Positions 35,221-47,477 are shown, counted from the first letter of the stretch. The stretch: DNA of 64,000 bases from Kallipyga massiliensis ph2 (GCF_000311985.1 NZ_HE978585.1:1246443-1310442), one strand, 5' to 3'. Notes: generated from the letters alone by a model not told the origin. Translations and numbers: made by a program.

Positions 35221-36542
35221 TCTTCCCTCTCCTTTCTTTCTCTGGCTTCCAGGACCAAGGGAACCCCTTCGAAAGAAAAATTCTTCCGAATGGTATTCTC
35301 AAGATATCTCATGTAGGAAAAATGGAACATATCGGCATCGTTGCAGTAGAAGATGATCTTGGGGGGACGGGTGGTGACCTGGGTCCCATAGTATATCTTC
35401 AGCCGCTTGCCCTTGTCCGTCGGAGGAGGGCTCATGATGGTGGCATCCCGGAGAACCTGGTTGAAAAGGGAGGTCGGCATCCGGTAGGAATAGTTCTCAT
35501 CCACCCGGTTGATGGTCTCAAATAGTTGGGCGATGTGGTAGCCCGTCTTGGCGGAAATAAAGACGACCGGGGCATAGGGCATGAAGGCCAGGTCGTTGCG
35601 GATCTTATCCTCATACTCTTTCATCGTATTGGTTTCTTTTTCGACCAGGTCCCACTTGTTCACAACGATAATCGAGGCCTTGGCATTGTTATGGGCGTAG
35701 CCCGCAATCCGCTTGTCCTGTTCCGTCACCCCCATGGTGGCATCGATGAGGAAGAGGCACATTTCGGACCGGTCGACGGAAGACAGGGTCCGGATGACCG
35801 AATAGCGCTCGACCAGGTTGTCGATGGACCGCTGGCGTCGCATGCCGGCCGTGTCGATGAGGATGTATTCCTTTCCGTCCCTTTCATAATAGGAATCGAT
35901 GGCATCCCGGGTCGTTCCGGGGATGTTGGTCACAATCATCCGGTTCTCCCCCAGGAGCTGGTTGATCAGGGAGGACTTGCCCACGTTGGGCTTTCCGATG
36001 ACAGAAATCTTCAGGGCGTCCGATTCGATGGAATGGCTGATCTCCTTGGGCAGGCGGTCAATAATTTCGTCAAGAAGGTCGCCCAAACCGAAGGACTGCT
36101 CGGCAGAAATGATGGCCATGTCGGGGAATCCCAACTCATAGAATTCATAAACCGTATCCGGGGTGTGGTGGGTATCCACCTTGTTAACGACAACCAGGGG
36201 ATCCCGTCCCCCTTTGTGGAGCTTTTCCGCGATCATCCGGTCCAGGTTGGAAACCCCCTCCCGACCATCCACCAGAAAGAGGATAAGATCGGCGGTTTCC
36301 AGAGCCATATCCACCTGAATTTCAATTTCCTTGGCAAAGAGGTCATCGGATCCCAACTCCAGTCCCCCGGTGTCCATGAGGAGGAAGTAGTTGTTCTGCC
36401 ATTCCACTTCCCGGTAGAGCCGGTCCCGGGTAACGCCGGGCGTATCCTCGGTGATGGATACCCGGCCGCCTACCAGGCGGTTGAAAAGGGTGGACTTACC
36501 CACATTGGGGCGACCAATAATGGCGACAACCGGTCTAGACAT
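35217..36542 (-). CDS. der: Ribosome biogenesis GTPase Der (EngA)
   Basis: A 441-residue double-GTPase acting in 50S subunit assembly. Two G domains have P-loops GRPNVGKST (residue ~9) and GKPNVGKSS (~184), with NKVD and NKWD specificity motifs; a KH-like domain ends the protein. The true start is at 36542 (MSRPVVAIIGRPN); the long open frame upstream is the shadow of the RseC-like gene, whose end it overlaps by eight bases. der-plsY is a common pair. Confidence 0.96.
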   Translation of the reverse strand: MSRPVVAIIGRPNVGKSTLFNRLVGGRVSITEDTPGVTRDRLYREVEWQNNYFLLMDTGGLELGSDDLFAKEIEIQVDMALETADLILFLVDGREGVSNLDRMIAEKLHKGGRDPLVVVNKVDTHHTPDTVYEFYELGFPDMAIISAEQSFGLGDLLDEIIDRLPKEISHSIESDALKISVIGKPNVGKSSLINQLLGENRMIVTNIPGTTRDAIDSYYERDGKEYILIDTAGMRRQRSIDNLVERYSVIRTLSSVDRSEMCLFLIDATMGVTEQDKRIAGYAHNNAKASIIVVNKWDLVEKETNTMKEYEDKIRNDLAFMPYAPVVFISAKTGYHIAQLFETINRVDENYSYRMPTSLFNQVLRDATIMSPPPTDKGKRLKIYYGTQVTTRPPKIIFYCNDADMFHFSYMRYLENTIRKNFSFEGVPLVLEARERKEREE

Positions 36543-37020
36543 GAGAAACCCCCAAATCCTGGTCTCCGCCATCGTTGTCGTCCCCCTTCTTGTCCAAGCA
36601 GGAAGCGATGGTGCCCAACTCCTCCTGGGAGAGGATCCGAACCATCTTGACCATATCCTTGGAAGCGGACTGATCAATCCGGCGGGCAAGGATATAAAAG
36701 ACTCCCAGCCCCACCAGGCCTCCGATGAAAGACAATACCTCATCCTTCGTCGCCAGATAGATGGAGAAGAGGCCTGCCAGGAAGAGGAGGAGGGGGAGGA
36801 CATAAAGGACAAAGACCGACCCGATGAAGATGTGGTCAGGCATATCCAGGGAGACCGTATCCCCCGGCTGAGCATCCAAAGAATTCCTCACCCACTGGGT
36901 AGAGGCCTTCTTGCTCTTGCAGATGCCGGAGGCCGAACAGGATCCACAGGCCTCCTCCCGGTAGACTAAAATATGGGAGAGGCCCTCTTTATTTTCCATT
37001 ACAAATCCATTGTTTTTCAT
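36535..37020 (-). CDS. RseC/SoxR-reducing-system family membrane protein
   Basis: A 161-residue protein with an N-terminal cysteine cluster (CGSCSASGIC), two membrane segments (about residues 65-85 and 90-110) and a charged tail, the layout of RseC/RsxE-associated SoxR-reducing proteins. In clostridia RseC is usually next to Rnf complex or redox genes; here it is coupled to der instead. Biochemical role unproven. Confidence 0.8.
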   Translation of the reverse strand: MKNNGFVMENKEGLSHILVYREEACGSCSASGICKSKKASTQWVRNSLDAQPGDTVSLDMPDHIFIGSVFVLYVLPLLLFLAGLFSIYLATKDEVLSFIGGLVGLGVFYILARRIDQSASKDMVKMVRILSQEELGTIASCLDKKGDDNDGGDQDLGVSHV

Positions 37021-37064
37021 CGTCTATCCCCTTTCACAGGTCGAATATTCGAACTCGACGGGAT

Positions 37065-38843
37065 CTATTGGTCCATTTCTACTTTTAGATGGAGCTCATC
37101 CAGCTGGTCCCGGGTTACCGAGGTCGGAGCCTGGGTCATCAGGTCGGAGGCCGTCTGAGTCTTGGGGAAGGCGATGACGTCTTTGATGGAATCTCTCCCG
37201 ATCAAGGTCATGACCAGGCGGTCCAATCCATAAGCAATTCCGCCGTGGGGTGGAGTTCCGTATTGGAGGGCTTCGGTAAAGAAGCCGAAACGGTTCTCGA
37301 TATCCTCCTTGGTCAGCTTGAGGAGTTGGAAGATCTTGTTCTGGAGTTCAGCATTGTTGATACGGATGGATCCTCCCCCGCATTCATCTCCATTAATGAC
37401 AATATCGTAGGCCTTGGCCCGGACCTTTTCCGGTTCCTTTTCCAAGAGGGGAATATCCTCCTCCACCGGGTGGGTGAAGGGATGGTGCATGGCCACATAC
37501 CGGCCCTCCTCTTCGGAGTATTCGAACATGGGAAAGTCCACAATCCATGTCATGGCAAAGTCTTCAGGATCGAAGGTCAAGTTTTCACCGGCCATATGGA
37601 TCCGGACCATGCCCATATAATCCTGGGTCTTTGCCCGGTCTCCGACCATCATGACCGCCAGGTCTCCATCTTGGAGGTCCAATTCCCGGTCAAGATAGGC
37701 CACCAGGTCATCGGTCAGGAATTTGTTGAAAGAAGAAGCCACTTCCCCATTTTCCTTTTTCAACCAAAGCAGGCCGGACGCCCCAATCCCCTTGGCATAG
37801 GAGGCCAGCTTGTCCAGCTTTTTACGGCTATACTTTTCCGCTAAACCATTGAAGTTGATCCCCAGGACGGCATCGCCATTTTCGGGCGATACTTTCAAAA
37901 GGTCAAAGTCGGCCGTCTCCCCGATTCCCGACAGGTCATGGATCTCAAAGCCGTAACGGAGGTCGGGCTTATCCGAACCATACTTTGCCATGGCCTCGTC
38001 ATAGGACATCTTGGAGAAGGGCCGTTTCAGTTCAATCCCCTTGAACTCCTTGAAGAGGTAGACCAAGAGCTCTTCGTTCATGGCCATCACATCGTCCATA
38101 TCCACAAAGGACATTTCGATATCCACCTGGGTGAATTCCGGCTGACGGTTAGCCCGGAGGTCCTCATCTCGGAAACAACGGGCGACCTGATAATAGCGGT
38201 CGGTTCCGGCAATCATGAGGAGCTGCTTCATGAGCTGGGGGCTCTGGGGGAGGGCATAAAAATAGCCGGGATTGACGCGGGAGGGAACCAGGTAGTCCCG
38301 GGCTCCTTCCGGGGTCGGCTTGCCTAAGAAGGGGGTCTCCACTTCCACGAAAGACTGATCATGGAGGAATTCCCGGAAGAGGCGGGTGATTTCCGCCCGC
38401 TTGGTCAGCATCTCCTGCATCCTAGGCTTACGTAGATCCAAATACCGGTATTTTAGGCGAATTTCTTCACTGGCATTATCATCGTCTTTGATATAGATCG
38501 GCGGAGTTTTGGCCACATCCAAGATCCGAAGCTCCGAACACTCCACTTCCACCTCTCCGGTTGGAAGGTCAGGGTTCTTGGAGGACCTTTCCCGGACAAC
38601 TCCCCTGGCCGCCAAGACGTATTCCTGGTGGACTTCCTTGGACTTATTATAGAGGGCCTCATTCTCATCTTTATTGAAAACCAGCTGACTGATCCCCGTC
38701 TTATCCCTCAGGTCAATAAAAGAGAGGGCGCCCAGGTCCCGGGTTTTATTGGCCCAACCCATGAGGGTGACTTCTTTTCCCTGGTCTTCTAAACGAAGGT
38801 CCCCACAATAATGGGTCCGCTTTAATCCCTTTACTGTTTCCAT
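37065..38843 (-). CDS. aspS: Aspartyl-tRNA synthetase
   Basis: A 592-residue bacterial-type class II AspRS: N-terminal OB fold, catalytic core with LKYRYLDLRKPRMQ, FRDEDLRANRQPEFTQVDIE and a GAD insertion domain, motif 3 GGIAYGLDRLVM near the end. The ATG at 38843 has AAAAGGAG at five bases; a GTG one codon upstream is less suitable. Start and MBL stop overlap (TGATG). Whether it is discriminating or also charges tRNA-Asn is not decided here; a tRNA-Asn gene is in the window. Confidence 0.96.
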   Translation of the reverse strand: METVKGLKRTHYCGDLRLEDQGKEVTLMGWANKTRDLGALSFIDLRDKTGISQLVFNKDENEALYNKSKEVHQEYVLAARGVVRERSSKNPDLPTGEVEVECSELRILDVAKTPPIYIKDDDNASEEIRLKYRYLDLRKPRMQEMLTKRAEITRLFREFLHDQSFVEVETPFLGKPTPEGARDYLVPSRVNPGYFYALPQSPQLMKQLLMIAGTDRYYQVARCFRDEDLRANRQPEFTQVDIEMSFVDMDDVMAMNEELLVYLFKEFKGIELKRPFSKMSYDEAMAKYGSDKPDLRYGFEIHDLSGIGETADFDLLKVSPENGDAVLGINFNGLAEKYSRKKLDKLASYAKGIGASGLLWLKKENGEVASSFNKFLTDDLVAYLDRELDLQDGDLAVMMVGDRAKTQDYMGMVRIHMAGENLTFDPEDFAMTWIVDFPMFEYSEEEGRYVAMHHPFTHPVEEDIPLLEKEPEKVRAKAYDIVINGDECGGGSIRINNAELQNKIFQLLKLTKEDIENRFGFFTEALQYGTPPHGGIAYGLDRLVMTLIGRDSIKDVIAFPKTQTASDLMTQAPTSVTRDQLDELHLKVEMDQ

Positions 38844-39505
38844 CACGACTCCTTTTCTTTCCCTTGCTTACGATCACGGTCTTCTTGCATAATCACATAG
38901 TCCATAATGGGCGATGTGGCTTTTTCTATTGATAGTCGGGTCTCCGGACCATGTCCCGGAAGAATCCGGTAGTCCCCTTCCAGGCGAAACAACCTCCCCA
39001 GAGAACGGAAGAGGGTGTGCATCCCTCCTGTTGGAAGGTCCCAGCGTCCGCAGGATCCCTGAAAGAGGGTATCCCCGGTAAAGAGGAAGTTCTGACCCCG
39101 GAAGCAGACGGAACCACCGGTGTGTCCGGGGGTTTCCAAGACCTCCAGGTCAAAAGAAGTGACCCGGTCCCCTTCCTTGAAATAGTGGTCGCAGGTCAGG
39201 CTCATGGCCCTGCCCATAAAGGCCAGGGAGACATTCATTTCCGGATCCAAAAGGAGGTCCTTCTCTTTTTCGCTGGCCCAAATAGGGGCCCCATAGAGGG
39301 TCCGGTAGTGGTCGGCTCCTCCAAAATGGTCGGCGTGGCCATGGGTGAGTAAAATACCTTCAATGGTCATACCTTCTTCCCGGACCCGGTCCTCCAAAGA
39401 AGGAGAAGGGGCGCCGGGATCAACGATGACCGCCCGTTTTTCTGCCGGATCGGTCAAGAGATAGATATTTTCCGTTGCCATGGTGGTGAAGCATTCAATC
39501 CTCAT
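38843..39505 (-). CDS. Metallo-beta-lactamase-fold hydrolase (glyoxalase II-like)
   Basis: A 220-residue MBL-fold hydrolase with the zinc motif THGHADHFGG near residue 54, a second histidine in ETPGHTGGS, an Asp in FTGDTLFQGSCGR and a C-terminal PGHGPET. These match the glyoxalase II/YcbL-type group acting on thioesters. It lies between relA and aspS, an order common in Firmicutes, and is coupled to aspS. Confidence 0.9.
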   Translation of the reverse strand: MRIECFTTMATENIYLLTDPAEKRAVIVDPGAPSPSLEDRVREEGMTIEGILLTHGHADHFGGADHYRTLYGAPIWASEKEKDLLLDPEMNVSLAFMGRAMSLTCDHYFKEGDRVTSFDLEVLETPGHTGGSVCFRGQNFLFTGDTLFQGSCGRWDLPTGGMHTLFRSLGRLFRLEGDYRILPGHGPETRLSIEKATSPIMDYVIMQEDRDRKQGKEKES

Positions 39506-39524
39506 GGGAACTTTCCTTTCCGCT

Positions 39525-41717
39525 TTAATGCCGAACCCGGTAGACGGCCAGGGTCGGCTCCATTTCCCGGATCTTCCGGATCAGGACCTCCATCCGGTCC
39601 TTATCCTCCACCCGGACGGTCAGCTTGATGATGACCGTGGAATCCTCCCGAGACCGGGCCTCGATCCCGTTCATCTCCATATCCATTTGGACGATGAGTT
39701 GGGCCAAATCAGCGACATAGCCGGACACATTCATGGCTTCTATGGTCAAGGAGGCATCAAAGGTGGTCTGGTTGATCTTGTTCCACTCGAGTTCGATCAG
39801 CCTCTCCGGCGATTGGTTGGACCGGATGTTGGGGCAGGACTTCCGGTGGACGGTGATCCCGTGTCCTCGGGTGATGTAACCGACGATATCGTCGCCGGGA
39901 ACCGGTGAGCAGCACTGGGCGAACTTGACTTCCAAATTGTCCGTCCCCTCGCCCACTACGGAAACCGAATTGGATTTCTCCTGGCCTTCATGGTCGCTAG
40001 TGTGGGCCTTTTCCCGGTCCGCCTGGGCCAAGGCGCCTTCCGCCATGGCCTCCAATTCCTTCCTCTTCTGGGCCTTATCGTAGATGTCTTCCAGGCGGGA
40101 GACAATGGCGGCAAGGGACTGGGTCCCGAAGCCGACCGCTGCCAAAAGGTCATCCGGAGAAGAGTAGGACATCCGGTCCACCAGCTTCTCCAGTGCTTCC
40201 GGAGTGATGACCTTTTTGGTCGGATAACCATCCTTCTTGACTTCCTGGATAATCATGTCCCGGCCGTTTTCGATGTGCTCATCCCGGTTGGCCCGTTTAA
40301 AGAACTGACGAATTTTGGACCGGGCGCCTGAGGACTGGACGATATCCAACCAATCCCTGGAGGGGCCGGCTGAATTTTTCGAGGTAATGACTTCAACAAT
40401 ATTGCCGTTTTCCAGCTGGGTATCCAAGGGGAGGAGCTTGCCATCGATCTTGGCACCCACGCAGGCATTGCCCACATCCGAGTGGATCCGGTAAGCAAAA
40501 TCGATGGGGGTCGACCCTCTGGGCAGCTCGATCACATCCCCTCTCGGTGAAAAAACATAGACCTCATCGGAGAAGAAGTCCCCTTTCAGGGTCTCCAAAA
40601 ATTCCTGGGAATCCGTGGTGGTCTTCTGCCATTCCATGAGCTGGCGGACCCAGGTGAGTTTTTCATCGAATTCGGATTTTTTCTTGGCTCCTTCTTTGTA
40701 CTGCCAATGGGCGGCAATCCCGAATTCCGCCGTCCGGTGCATCTCCCAGGTCCGGATCTGGACTTCAAAAACCTGACCGTCCTGGCCGATGACTGTGGTG
40801 TGGAGAGATTGGTACATATTCTGCTTGGGCATGGCGATATAATCCTTGAAGCGCTTGGGAATGGGCTTCCAGAGGGTATGGACCACACCTAATACGGAAT
40901 AACAATCGGACACGGTATCCACGATCACCCGGATCGCCGTGATATCAAAGATCTCGTTAAAGGACTTGTCCTGCTTGTACATCTTCTTATAAATGGAGTA
41001 GAGGGTTTTCGGCCGGCCGGTAATTTCGTAGGTCATTCCCAGCTCATCCAGCTTCTGGCTCAGCATGTCCTCAATCCGTTCGATTTCCTCTTTCCGGTCT
41101 TCCAGTTTCTTATCGACAAGTTCTGCAATCTCATAATAGGCCTGGGGATCCAGGTACTTGAGGCAGAGATCCTCCAGCTCCGACTTGATGGCAAAGATCC
41201 CCAAACGGTGGGCAATGGGGACGTATATTTCTATGGTTTCCTTAGCCTTTTCAATCTGCTTAGGCCTTTCCTTATAGTCCAAGGTCCTGAGGTTGTGGAG
41301 GCGGTCAGCCAGTTTGATGATGACTACCCGGATATCATTGGCCATGGCCATCACCATCTTCCGATAGTTATCCACCTGGTTGTCGATTTTTGACCGCGAA
41401 GCAATCTTTTTCAGCTTTGTCACCCCATCGACCAAGGTGGTGATTTCCGACCCGAAGTCGTCCTCCATCTGTTCGTAGCTGATCTCCGTATCCTCCAGGA
41501 CATCGTGGAGAAGGCCTCCACAGATGGTGGGATCATCCATCTTGAGCTCCGCCAAAATATAGGCCACATGGAGGGGGTGGGTAATATAGGGCTCGCCGGA
41601 ATTCCGGACCTGGCCCGAATGGGCTTGGTCCGCATAGGCATAGGCCTTGCGAATCAGTGCCTCATTGCAATCCGGGTTATAGGTTTGGATTTTTTCGACC
41701 AAGCTGTCGATAGTCAT
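39525..41717 (-). CDS. relA: Bifunctional (p)ppGpp synthetase/hydrolase RelA/SpoT
   Basis: A 730-residue long RSH protein. The HD hydrolase domain is intact (YITHPLHVAYILAEL, LLHDVLEDT), the synthetase domain contains the ITAIRVIVDTVSDCYSVLG segment, then TGS (VYVFSPRGDVIELPRGSTPIDFAYRIH order) and a C-terminal ACT domain. Therefore both making and breaking of the stringent alarmone are expected. AGGAGGGA precedes the ATG. Confidence 0.95.
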   Translation of the reverse strand: MTIDSLVEKIQTYNPDCNEALIRKAYAYADQAHSGQVRNSGEPYITHPLHVAYILAELKMDDPTICGGLLHDVLEDTEISYEQMEDDFGSEITTLVDGVTKLKKIASRSKIDNQVDNYRKMVMAMANDIRVVIIKLADRLHNLRTLDYKERPKQIEKAKETIEIYVPIAHRLGIFAIKSELEDLCLKYLDPQAYYEIAELVDKKLEDRKEEIERIEDMLSQKLDELGMTYEITGRPKTLYSIYKKMYKQDKSFNEIFDITAIRVIVDTVSDCYSVLGVVHTLWKPIPKRFKDYIAMPKQNMYQSLHTTVIGQDGQVFEVQIRTWEMHRTAEFGIAAHWQYKEGAKKKSEFDEKLTWVRQLMEWQKTTTDSQEFLETLKGDFFSDEVYVFSPRGDVIELPRGSTPIDFAYRIHSDVGNACVGAKIDGKLLPLDTQLENGNIVEVITSKNSAGPSRDWLDIVQSSGARSKIRQFFKRANRDEHIENGRDMIIQEVKKDGYPTKKVITPEALEKLVDRMSYSSPDDLLAAVGFGTQSLAAIVSRLEDIYDKAQKRKELEAMAEGALAQADREKAHTSDHEGQEKSNSVSVVGEGTDNLEVKFAQCCSPVPGDDIVGYITRGHGITVHRKSCPNIRSNQSPERLIELEWNKINQTTFDASLTIEAMNVSGYVADLAQLIVQMDMEMNGIEARSREDSTVIIKLTVRVEDKDRMEVLIRKIREMEPTLAVYRVRH

Positions 41718-41790
41718 GGTCCCTCCTTTCTCCTATGGACGACTCCCCATGCCCGGGGTGGTCAGGACAGGGAATGGAATAGATGTGGAA

Positions 41791-43635
41791 TTATCTATTC
41801 ATTTTACCATATCTCATGGTTGATGAGCGGGAAAAGCCCCGGCTGAACCGGATGTCCACCAGCTTGATCTGGATGGTCTTCTTCCCTTGGAACTCATTCC
41901 AGCCCGGCTGGTAGCAAATATCAAAGGTCACCGGGAGGTCCTTTCCGGCGAGAAGTTCATCAATGGCCCCTTCCGGTCCCTCCTGGGCCAGGCTCTTGAG
42001 TTTTTCATCCGCCTGAAAAAGGACCCCATTGACCAAGGTCCCCTGGTCATCAAAGCGGACTTGAAGAACGGTCTTATTCTTTCCGACCAGGCGGAATTGT
42101 CGGACGTTGAGGTTTTTTGTCCCAAAGATGGGCTTGGGATTATTGGCCCCGAAAGGCGCCATATGGTCCAAAATCCGCATGACGGGGGCCTTGACCATGG
42201 ATAGGGGGAGGGCGGCATCCAGGCCGATCCGGGGAGTGAGCTCCTCCGGACCCAGACCGGCTTCTTGGTTCCAAATTTTCTTCATCCGGTCCAGGTCCTT
42301 CTTATAAAGGCTCATTCCACAGGCCATGGCATGGCCCCCAAAGGCCACATAATCCTCCCGGTGACGGTCCAGGGCCTCAAAAATATTATAAGCCTCTATG
42401 GACCGGCCGGACCCCTTGACCAGGGCCTCCCCTTCTCCGGCTTCCTCAGCATCCGTGAAGACCAGGCAGGGTCTGTAGAAGAGGTCCTTGATCCGTCCGG
42501 CAATCAAGCCACAGAGGGATTCATGGACTTCCGGGAGGTAGAGGACCAGGACCTGGTCCAACTTCTCTTGACTTCTAATTAGTTCAGTGGCCTTTTCCAC
42601 CCCGGCCCGGGTCATCTCCTTCCGCTCATTGTTGAGGGCAACGAGCTCCTCCGCATAGGCATCGATGGTATCCGGATCTTCTTCTAAAAAGAGTTCCACG
42701 CCCAGCCTGGCCGTCATGAGCCTTCCGGAAGAGTTAATGGCAGGCCCGATGATGAAGCCCACGACATAGGTGTCCACCTCCTTATCCCAGCTGTTATGTC
42801 GGAGGAGGGCGGAGATGCCGGGATCCGGGCTCTCATTGATGACTGATAGTCCAAGACTGGCCAGGACTCGATTTTCCCCTTGGAGGGGGACCACGTCGCA
42901 GATGGTCCCCAGGCAGGCATAGGCAAGGAGGGGACGGATCCGGTCAGGATCTTCGCCCAGTCCCTGGTAAATGGCTTGGATGAGTTTGAAGGCTACCCCG
43001 GCCCCGCAGAGGTCAGGGAAAGGATAGCCGGACTCTTTGGAATGGGGGTTGAGGAAGGCCAGGCAGGGAGGGACCTTCTCCCGAACCTCTCCTTCCTCCT
43101 CTTCTTCCTCGATCTGGTGGTGGTCAGTGATGATCACCGGAATCCCCACTTCCAGGGCGTGGTCCAGGGCATCGAAAGCGGCAATCCCGTTATCACAAGT
43201 GATGATCAGAGCCACCCCCTCCTCCTTGGCCTGGTCCACCAGTCGGCGGTTGATCCCGTAGCCATCCGTGATCCGGTCAGGGATGGCATAGGATACTGCC
43301 CGGAAGGGATCCTCCCCCATCTCCCGAGCAAGAGAACGGAGGCCCTTGACCAGGATAGTTGTGGCTGCCACCCCGTCCTGGTCATAGTCCCCGATGATCC
43401 GGATGGGAAGACCTGAGGACAAGGTGTCCATGATGGCGGAGACAGCCAATTCCATTTGTTTGAAAAGATAGGGGTCATGAAGTCCCGAAAGATCCGGAGA
43501 AAAATAGGACTTGGCTTCTTCATAGGTCCGAATTCCCCGATTGGCCAGAAGAAGGGAAGCCAAGCTTGACATGCCGGTTTCTTCTTTCAAGCGTTTTGCT
43601 TCTCGACGATGATTCTTAATATACCAATCTGCCAC
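41791..43635 (-). CDS. recJ: Single-stranded-DNA exonuclease RecJ
   Basis: A 614-residue DHH-family 5'-3' exonuclease. Metal motifs IGDYDQDGVAATT, ITCDNGI, ITDHHQIEEEEEEG and the DHHA1 segment with GGHAMACGM are present, followed by an OB-like C-terminal domain. The first Asp motif reads DYDQDG rather than the usual DYDVDG. It starts with GTG preceded by GAGGAGG. It lies after the yajC terminator. Confidence 0.94.
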   Translation of the reverse strand: MADWYIKNHRREAKRLKEETGMSSLASLLLANRGIRTYEEAKSYFSPDLSGLHDPYLFKQMELAVSAIMDTLSSGLPIRIIGDYDQDGVAATTILVKGLRSLAREMGEDPFRAVSYAIPDRITDGYGINRRLVDQAKEEGVALIITCDNGIAAFDALDHALEVGIPVIITDHHQIEEEEEEGEVREKVPPCLAFLNPHSKESGYPFPDLCGAGVAFKLIQAIYQGLGEDPDRIRPLLAYACLGTICDVVPLQGENRVLASLGLSVINESPDPGISALLRHNSWDKEVDTYVVGFIIGPAINSSGRLMTARLGVELFLEEDPDTIDAYAEELVALNNERKEMTRAGVEKATELIRSQEKLDQVLVLYLPEVHESLCGLIAGRIKDLFYRPCLVFTDAEEAGEGEALVKGSGRSIEAYNIFEALDRHREDYVAFGGHAMACGMSLYKKDLDRMKKIWNQEAGLGPEELTPRIGLDAALPLSMVKAPVMRILDHMAPFGANNPKPIFGTKNLNVRQFRLVGKNKTVLQVRFDDQGTLVNGVLFQADEKLKSLAQEGPEGAIDELLAGKDLPVTFDICYQPGWNEFQGKKTIQIKLVDIRFSRGFSRSSTMRYGKMNR

Positions 43636-43648
43636 ATTTCCTCCTCTG

Positions 43649-43680
43649 AAAAAGAATAGAGACGGAATCCTCCGCCTCTA
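43649..43680 (-). terminator. Terminator after yajC
   Basis: Minus strand TAGAGGCGGA-GGAT-TCCGTCTCTA stem with a tetraloop, followed by TTCTTTTTC; lies between yajC and recJ. Confidence 0.88.
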
Positions 43681-43699
43681 GGTCTATTCTATCCACTTC

Positions 43700-44101
43700 T
43701 TAAAGGTCGCTGTCTCCTCGGTCCTCATCCGGGTCATCCAAACCCCGATTGAAGGAAGCTTCTTCCTCTTCCCTGGCCAGGCGGTCGGCATTGGTTCTCT
43801 CGTCTTCTTCCGCCTTGCCCGCGTCGAATCCGGCCACCGGCTTTACGATGTAGGAAAGAGCCTGCTTTAAGAATTCAATCTCCTGGCCATCCTGACCGGT
43901 TTTGATAAAGAAGGAATCCTCAGTAATCCGGCTCACCTGTCCCCGGATCCCGCCAATGGTGACAATGGTATCTCCGATTTTCATTCCATCCTTCATTTTC
44001 TGGGCTTCCTGGGCCTTCTTCTTCTGGGGACGGAGGACTAAGAAGTAAAAGATGGCGATCATTCCGACAAACATTAAAATGGATTGGCTACCTTGGGGCA
44101 T
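43700..44101 (-). CDS. yajC: Preprotein translocase accessory subunit YajC
   Basis: A 133-residue protein: a membrane segment at about residues 8-25, then the YajC core LRPQKKKAQEAQKMKDGMKIGD and TIGGIRGQVSRI, and an acidic C-terminal extension longer than usual. It assists SecDF-YajC. tgt-yajC adjacency is conserved widely; here a promoter lies between them. Confidence 0.92.
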   Translation of the reverse strand: MPQGSQSILMFVGMIAIFYFLVLRPQKKKAQEAQKMKDGMKIGDTIVTIGGIRGQVSRITEDSFFIKTGQDGQEIEFLKQALSYIVKPVAGFDAGKAEEDERTNADRLAREEEEASFNRGLDDPDEDRGDSDL

Positions 44102-44169
44102 ATTGATTCTCCTTTATTTTTACATGATAAACGAAATATCTTTCTTCTCTATTTTTCTTCAACGCCTCT

Positions 44170-44199
44170 ATTATATCCAAAGAAACAAGTCCCTGGCAA
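44170..44199 (-). promoter_or_regulatory. Promoter of yajC
   Basis: Minus strand TTGCCA (44199-44194) and TATAAT (44175-44170) with an 18-base spacer, about 70 bases before the yajC start. Confidence 0.72.
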
Positions 44200-44206
44200 G
44201 GAGGGC

Positions 44207-46376
<2,170 letters not shown>

Positions 46377-46388
46377 AAAACTTCTTTC

Positions 46389-47477
46389 TCATTCCTCTTC
46401 AAGAATATCCATCTCCACCTGGCCCTCTTCTTCCGGGGGCTTTTCCCTATCTCCCGGCTTGCCGATATGGTCGGGCCTGGGTAGACCGTAATGGTCATAG
46501 GCCTTGGTGGTCAACATCCGGCCACGGGCCGTCCGGACTAAAAAGCCGATTTGGAGGAGGTAAGGTTCAATGACTTCTTCAATCGTCCCCGCCTCCATAT
46601 TAGCGGAAGCCGCCATGGTGTCGATACCCACAGGTCCTCCTCCAAAGTGGGAGGCCAGGATCCGTATAATTTTTTCATCATTTTTATCCAGTCCCAGCCG
46701 GTCCACCTCCAACATTTCCAGGGCCTTCCGGGTTAATTCAAGGGTGATTCGACCATCCCCCTTGACCTGGGCATAGTCTCGGATCCTGCGGAGGAGGCGG
46801 TTGGCCACCCGGGGGGTTCCCCTGGACCGAAGGCCAATCTCATGGGCCGAATCCGGGTCCATCTCCACCCCCAAAAGAGAGGCTGACCGGCTGACGATTT
46901 GGGCCAGGTCCACACTGTCGTAGAGTTGGAGAGACATGAGGACGCCAAAACGGTCCCGTAGAGGGGAGGACAACATGCCGGCCCGGGTGGTGGCTCCTAT
47001 TAGGGTGAAAGGAGACAAGTCCAGGCGGAGGCTCTGGGCCATGGTTCCCTTCCCGACCATGAGGTCAAGAGCGTAGTCCTCCATGGCCGGATAGAGGACT
47101 TCCTCCACATTCCGGTTAATCCGGTGGATTTCGTCGATAAAGAGGATATCCCCCGGCTGGAGGTTGGTCAAGATGGAGGCCAGGTCCCCCTGCTTGGAGA
47201 TGGCCGGGCCGGATGTAATTTTGATATTGGCCCCCATTTCGTTGGATATAATGGTGGCCAGGGTGGTTTTCCCTAGACCCGGAGGGCCTGCCAAAAGGAT
47301 ATGGTCCAAGGCCTCACCTCTTTTCAGGGCAGCGTCGATGTAAATCTTTAACTGTTCCTTATTCTTTTTTTGACCGATATATTCATTGAGCCAACGTGGA
47401 CGGATGGACCCCTCAAAAGGAACTTCTTCTTTGCTCAGGCCGGGTCCCACAATCCGGTGGCCATTTCTTTCAGACAT
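46389..47477 (-). CDS. ruvB: Holliday junction helicase RuvB
   Basis: A 362-residue AAA+ motor of the RuvAB complex. Walker [10 protein letters not shown] near residue 62, Walker B LFIDEIHR near 110, sensor 1 GATTRAG and the arginine-finger region LRDRFG near 160-175, and the C-terminal winged helix with a Glu-rich tail. Encoded after ruvA in the conserved ruvC-ruvA-ruvB-queA-tgt order. Confidence 0.97.
   Translation of the reverse strand: MSERNGHRIVGPGLSKEEVPFEGSIRPRWLNEYIGQKKNKEQLKIYIDAALKRGEALDHILLAGPPGLGKTTLATIISNEMGANIKITSGPAISKQGDLASILTNLQPGDILFIDEIHRINRNVEEVLYPAMEDYALDLMVGKGTMAQSLRLDLSPFTLIGATTRAGMLSSPLRDRFGVLMSLQLYDSVDLAQIVSRSASLLGVEMDPDSAHEIGLRSRGTPRVANRLLRRIRDYAQVKGDGRITLELTRKALEMLEVDRLGLDKNDEKIIRILASHFGGGPVGIDTMAASANMEAGTIEEVIEPYLLQIGFLVRTARGRMLTTKAYDHYGLPRPDHIGKPGDREKPPEEEGQVEMDILEEE

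Noticed and set aside
35526..36650. 374-codon plus-strand open frame opposite der
   Set aside because: Entirely antisense to Der, whose GTPase motifs are intact; no ribosome site or family resemblance.
36543..36875. N-terminal extension of der
   Set aside because: It is a shadow of the RseC-like gene; Der begins at the conserved MSRPVVAIIGRPN.
37040..37060. TCGAATATTCGA palindrome between aspS and the RseC-like gene, considered as SOS box
   Set aside because: It lacks the CGAAC-N4-GTTCG spacing and no SOS gene follows.
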